From: JAFAGX01 sp035623335
GTDB taxonomy: Bacteria > Acidobacteriota > Terriglobia > Terriglobales > Acidobacteriaceae
Reading direction: 5' to 3'
Assembly: GCA_035623335.1 (NCBI GenBank)
Contig: DASPTQ010000071.1
Coordinates: 1 to 64,000 of the forward strand
Length of the DNA stretch: 64,000 bases
Shown here: in pieces, positions 60,675-64,000 of the stretch
Numbering within the stretch: position 1 is the stretch's first letter
Layout: every line of letters starts with the position of its first letter
Notes under the pieces: generated by a model
Databases searched by the model: none
What the model was told of the DNA's origin: nothing
What the model saw: the letters and a program-made list of their open reading frames with translations, nothing else
Translations under genes and position numbers: made by a program

Positions 60675-62036
60675 ATGGCGAAGGAGCCCATGATGGAGAC
60701 CAACGTTTTGGCGATTCACGCCAACTCCTCAAAAATTCTTAAACACAATCGGAAGTTCATACCAGGTGGGGTGGTATCGGTGAACCGCGCGGTGCGGCCC
60801 GAGATCGTCTTCGTCAAAGGCCAAGGGGCCTATCTATGGGATGCGGATGGGAATAAGTATATCGACTACCACGCTGCGTTTGCTCCGCACTTCTTGGGAC
60901 ACAATGATCCATACGTTACCGATGCAGTAATTTCTGTGCTGCGGAAAGGGGCCAGCCTGTATGGTTCCGGAACCACCGAACTGGAAGGGCAACTAGCCGA
61001 ACTCATCTGCCGCCACATACCAGCTGTGGAGTCGGTCCAATTCTTGAATACTGGCAGCGAGGCTACCTATCAAGCGATTCGCTTAGCTCGTGCGGTCACG
61101 GAAAGGGATCACATCATCGTTATGCAGGGTGGCTACAACGGGTGGCATGACGATGTCTCCTGCAATTTAATGACGCCCCTAGACGTGATCGGGGCGAGGG
61201 TCTCTCCCGGTGAATACCCTTACATTCCGATTAGCGCCGGAGTTCCGCACGAGCATCAAAACCTTGTTCATCCTATCAACTTCAACGATCTTGGTTCAGT
61301 GGAGTACGTCTGTCAGAAGTATTCCATCGCGGCACTGATTACGGAACCGATTCTCCAAAATATCGGAATCATCAAGCCCGAAGCGGGCTATCTTCAGGGA
61401 TTGCGTCGATTGGCTGATCGCTACGGCGTTATCCTTATTTTTGATGAAGTCAAGACGGGCTTTCGTCACGGTCTAGGTGGCTATGCGAAGATTGCCGGCG
61501 TGACACCGGACCTAGTCGTGTTTGGCAAGGCCATGGCCAACGGTTACCCTATTGCCGCCCTCGGGGGAAGGAAAAAATTGATGGAGTGGTTTGTTCATCC
61601 CGAACCTTCGAAGCGTGTCCTCCTGGCAGGGACGTACAATGCACATCCTGTACCTACCGCAGCCGCCATCGCCACCATAGAGCGTCTGCTCGTCAATGAT
61701 GGGGAAGTCTATCGACACGTTGAATCTTTGGGGCAAGAAATGCAACTGGGCTTGGAAGAAATCCTTCGCCCTTTGAGTGTTCAGGGGGTAGTGGCCAGGC
61801 AAGGGTCTGCCTTCTGTATCTACTTCATGGACCATTGCCCGAAAGATTGGCACGACCTCGCCGCCCACCACGAATTCAGTTTTGATGAAAACCTGCGCAG
61901 GAAATTGATCGAGCTTGGTGTCTACTTCTTCCCGGTTGCCGCGAAGCAGTGTTCTATCTCCTTTGCTCACACTGCCACAGACATCGAAGTTACGCTGGAC
62001 CAGATCGGAAACCAGCTAAGTGCAATGTTGAACTGA
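60675..62036 (+). CDS. class III aminotransferase, GSA-aminomutase-like
   Basis: A 453-residue PLP enzyme of the glutamate-1-semialdehyde-2,1-aminomutase/aminotransferase III fold. It has NTGSEAT (125-131, phosphate binding), Asp257 in FDEVKTGFR and Lys285 in FGKAMANGYPIAA (internal aldimine). Its context (secreted hexosaminidases upstream, an EamA transporter and a 3-hydroxyacyl-CoA-dehydrogenase-like gene downstream, no haem genes) argues for a substrate other than GSA, perhaps an amino-sugar-derived keto compound. AGAGGAA precedes the first ATG. A second ATG pair (codons 6-7) has its own AAGGAG. Confidence 0.9.
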   Translation: MAKEPMMETNVLAIHANSSKILKHNRKFIPGGVVSVNRAVRPEIVFVKGQGAYLWDADGNKYIDYHAAFAPHFLGHNDPYVTDAVISVLRKGASLYGSGTTELEGQLAELICRHIPAVESVQFLNTGSEATYQAIRLARAVTERDHIIVMQGGYNGWHDDVSCNLMTPLDVIGARVSPGEYPYIPISAGVPHEHQNLVHPINFNDLGSVEYVCQKYSIAALITEPILQNIGIIKPEAGYLQGLRRLADRYGVILIFDEVKTGFRHGLGGYAKIAGVTPDLVVFGKAMANGYPIAALGGRKKLMEWFVHPEPSKRVLLAGTYNAHPVPTAAAIATIERLLVNDGEVYRHVESLGQEMQLGLEEILRPLSVQGVVARQGSAFCIYFMDHCPKDWHDLAAHHEFSFDENLRRKLIELGVYFFPVAAKQCSISFAHTATDIEVTLDQIGNQLSAMLN

Positions 62037-62042
62037 GGACCC

Positions 62043-62972
62043 ATGCGTTCCTGGCTGCTTCTATTCAGTTGCAACTTCATGTGGGCGTTGCAGTTCACCT
62101 GTATCAAATTGGTTCAGGATCAGGTCGGCTCCCTGTTCACCGTCTGGGGGCCTATGACTCTGGCCACAATAATGGTTTATCCGCTGGTTAGATCGGAGGG
62201 AAAAAATGCTGCAAACCGAGACAGGCGAAGCAGTGATGTTCTGATTTTCCTTTTGCTGGCGGTGCTGGGCGTGTTCCCCGGACAAGTACTCATCACCTGG
62301 GGTACTCGCATGTCTCTGGCCAGCAATGCCGCTCTACTCATGCTGACATTACCAGTGTCAACGGCGTTTTTGGCGTTCCTTTTTCTGCATGAAAGAATGA
62401 CTACCATAAGATGGGTCAGTTTCGGCCTGGCAATCATCGGTGTGCTGATGTGCTCCGATGTCGATTTTCGAACTCTGAACTTCGGCAAGGGCTATCTGTA
62501 CGGCAATCTCTTGATCTTCGTTGGCACTCTCGGCAGTGCTTTTTATAACTCTTACGGCAAGAAGATGTTGGAGCGCTACTCACCGACAGAAATGTTGTTT
62601 CTTACATACTTGGCCATGTTTATCGTTATGACTCCGTTGACTCTGGCTGAGGAACCCAGAGTGTTCGCGGCTATTCCTCATTTCTCTCTGCAGACCTGGA
62701 TCGGGCTGGCCCTCCTCACTTTCTTCCATAATTACCTGTCGATGGTTTTGTTTCTGAAGGCTCTCAAGCAACTGGATGCGATTCAGGCAGCCTTGTCCAA
62801 CTATCTAATTACATTCTTTGGGGTTCCGATTGCAGCGATCTGGTTAAGAGAGAAACTAACGTTTCTGGCCATTGTCGGTGGAATTCTAATTCTTGGTAGC
62901 ACACTGTTGATCACCGTTTGGGAAAACAAACAGACCTCGGAAAAGTACGCCGCTGTGCCAACGTCGCAATGA
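62043..62972 (+). CDS. EamA/DMT-family membrane transporter
   Basis: A 309-residue protein with ten membrane helices in two EamA repeats (each about 140 residues, with FTVWGPMTLATI and ALKQLDAIQAALSNYLITFFG near the repeat ends). Members export or import small metabolites such as amino acids, nucleotide sugars or drugs. The gene starts 6 bases after the aminotransferase stop, so it is translationally coupled and may export or import its substrate or product. Confidence 0.9.
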   Translation: MRSWLLLFSCNFMWALQFTCIKLVQDQVGSLFTVWGPMTLATIMVYPLVRSEGKNAANRDRRSSDVLIFLLLAVLGVFPGQVLITWGTRMSLASNAALLMLTLPVSTAFLAFLFLHERMTTIRWVSFGLAIIGVLMCSDVDFRTLNFGKGYLYGNLLIFVGTLGSAFYNSYGKKMLERYSPTEMLFLTYLAMFIVMTPLTLAEEPRVFAAIPHFSLQTWIGLALLTFFHNYLSMVLFLKALKQLDAIQAALSNYLITFFGVPIAAIWLREKLTFLAIVGGILILGSTLLITVWENKQTSEKYAAVPTSQ

Positions 62973-63006
62973 GAGCAGAAAAGGATCTGCCTTCCTACAG
63001 GACACG

Positions 63007-64000
63007 ATGATGGAAAGTCGAAAAGATGCCCCTTCCATCAACTCGGGTTGGCCCGACAAGAGGAACCCGCGAACGCTAGTTGGCGGCAATGCCGGCGTTG
63101 TCGGCATGGGGCTAATGGGGAGCAGCATCGCCGCTTGCCTGCTCGCCGCCGGCCACACGGTGACTGCGGTAGATGTGGATCCGACCAGATTCAGAAGAGC
63201 TTCTGAGCGTGTGCGGTCATTCCTGGAAGGTCTGATAAAGGAGAAACTGTTCGGATCGAAGCCGCGGGATACTCTCAAAAGGCTGACCATTTCTGCGGAT
63301 TACTCTACTCTGCGGAATTGCCAGATTGTCATTGAATGTGTCGCCGAGGATCTCGATGTCAAAAAGGCGGTGATCCGGAACATCGAGGCAGTCGTGTCGG
63401 CAGAAACGATTATCGGGAGCAACACCTCCGCCATTCCCCCGACCCTGCTGCAACAAGGCGCACTCCATCCTGAGCGCATTTTGGGCATTCATTGGGCGGA
63501 GCCTGCCCACATAACGCGGTTTATGGAAATCATCTGTGGAAGGAATACGCTGCCGGTTTATGCTGAGCGCGCCCTCGCGCTCGCGTGGCACTGGGGCAAG
63601 GAACCTTCTCTCCTGCGCCAGGATGTGCGCGGATTTATTACGAATCGAGTTATGTACGCGATGTTGCGGGAGGCGTTTCATCTGGTGGAGTCCGGCGTGG
63701 CTTCGATCGCGGACGTTGACCGATCCTTACGAAACGATCTTGGATATTGGATCACGTTCGCCGGACCATTCCGCTTCATGGATCTCACGGGGATCCCTGC
63801 GTATCGCGCGGTCATGCGCGATCTTCTTCCCGATCTCGACTGCAGCACTCAGGTTCCACGCCTGATGACGCGAGTTGTTGAGTCTGGAGCGCAAGGCGTA
63901 GCCAATGCCAAAGGCTTCTACGATTACACGCCTGCGCAGGCGAAAAGGTGGGAACAACGGTTCTTGAAATTCAGTTACGACGTTCGCAGGCTGGCAGAAA
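63007..64000 (+). CDS. 3-hydroxyacyl-CoA-dehydrogenase-like NAD enzyme, 3' end beyond window
   Basis: The frame from the ATG at 63007 (a second ATG follows at once) stays open to the window edge for about 331 residues. VVGMGLMGSSIAACLLAAGHTVTAVDVD is split over the NAD-binding Rossmann motif GxGxxG. IGSNTSAIPPTLL, HWAEPAHITRFMEII and DVRGFITNRVMYAMLREAF are family landmarks, and GFYDYTPAQAKRW is the C-terminal signature. Only a few residues should be missing. The same fold includes beta-hydroxybutyryl-CoA and L-gulonate 3-dehydrogenases. In a sugar-catabolic operon the latter type of substrate (a sugar acid) is a real option. It follows the EamA transporter by 34 bases. Confidence 0.88.
   Translation, partial: MMESRKDAPSINSGWPDKRNPRTLVGGNAGVVGMGLMGSSIAACLLAAGHTVTAVDVDPTRFRRASERVRSFLEGLIKEKLFGSKPRDTLKRLTISADYSTLRNCQIVIECVAEDLDVKKAVIRNIEAVVSAETIIGSNTSAIPPTLLQQGALHPERILGIHWAEPAHITRFMEIICGRNTLPVYAERALALAWHWGKEPSLLRQDVRGFITNRVMYAMLREAFHLVESGVASIADVDRSLRNDLGYWITFAGPFRFMDLTGIPAYRAVMRDLLPDLDCSTQVPRLMTRVVESGAQGVANAKGFYDYTPAQAKRWEQRFLKFSYDVRRLAE

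Overview
The window reads like a chromosomal stretch of an Acidobacteriota genome, most likely of the Koribacter/Terriglobus/Granulicella type. This is inferred from a 1313-residue TonB-dependent receptor with an N-terminal carboxypeptidase-regulatory domain, many secreted peptidases and glycosidases, DUF4091, HdeD and DUF892 proteins, and a moderately high G+C content. I see no rRNA, tRNA, CRISPR array, insertion sequence or phage gene.

Left part (1-21 kb), mostly housekeeping and lipid genes: the 5' portion of a secreted alpha-galactosidase-like gene (minus strand, leaving the window); a PlsC acyltransferase followed by an alkyl-DHAP-synthase-like flavoprotein, suggesting ether-lipid synthesis; a DUF481 outer-membrane protein; glutamate synthase large subunit with a LysR regulator just downstream; a small exported protein with an HExxH motif; an aquaporin; a MarR regulator with a palindromic operator inside its own promoter, followed by YceI and pirin genes; an AsmA-like protein; a DUF2252 protein; and PurU.

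Middle (21.4-28.6 kb, minus strand): a signalling and stress block. A membrane PAS histidine kinase is followed by two NarL-type response regulators with a receiver-only protein between them, two very small helical proteins and a DUF892 ferritin-like protein. An HdeD-type membrane protein lies upstream. Two of the regulator genes share an identical 14-bp upstream element that forms part of a dyad.

28-42 kb (minus strand): secreted degradation and uptake. S9, M3 and CocE-type hydrolases, an SSS symporter with a coupled 62-residue membrane protein, a degraded remnant resembling the N-terminus of a fumarylacetoacetase-family enzyme, a large secreted alpha/beta hydrolase and a Tat-exported GH28 protein.

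42-64 kb: a sugar or amino-sugar catabolic region. A DapA-superfamily lyase with a non-canonical active site plus RidA, a GH27 alpha-galactosidase, a secreted orphan protein and an IclR regulator precede a roughly 16-kb tightly packed plus-strand run: TonB receptor, secreted phosphoesterase, NHL protein, GH123-like DUF4091 protein, HGSNAT/NagX-type acyltransferase, purple acid phosphatase, GH20 hexosaminidase, class III aminotransferase, EamA transporter and a 3-hydroxyacyl-CoA-dehydrogenase-like enzyme cut by the window edge. The working model is capture, dephosphorylation, deglycosylation and cytoplasmic catabolism of a hexosamine-containing, possibly phosphorylated glycan. The substrate is inferred from gene families only.
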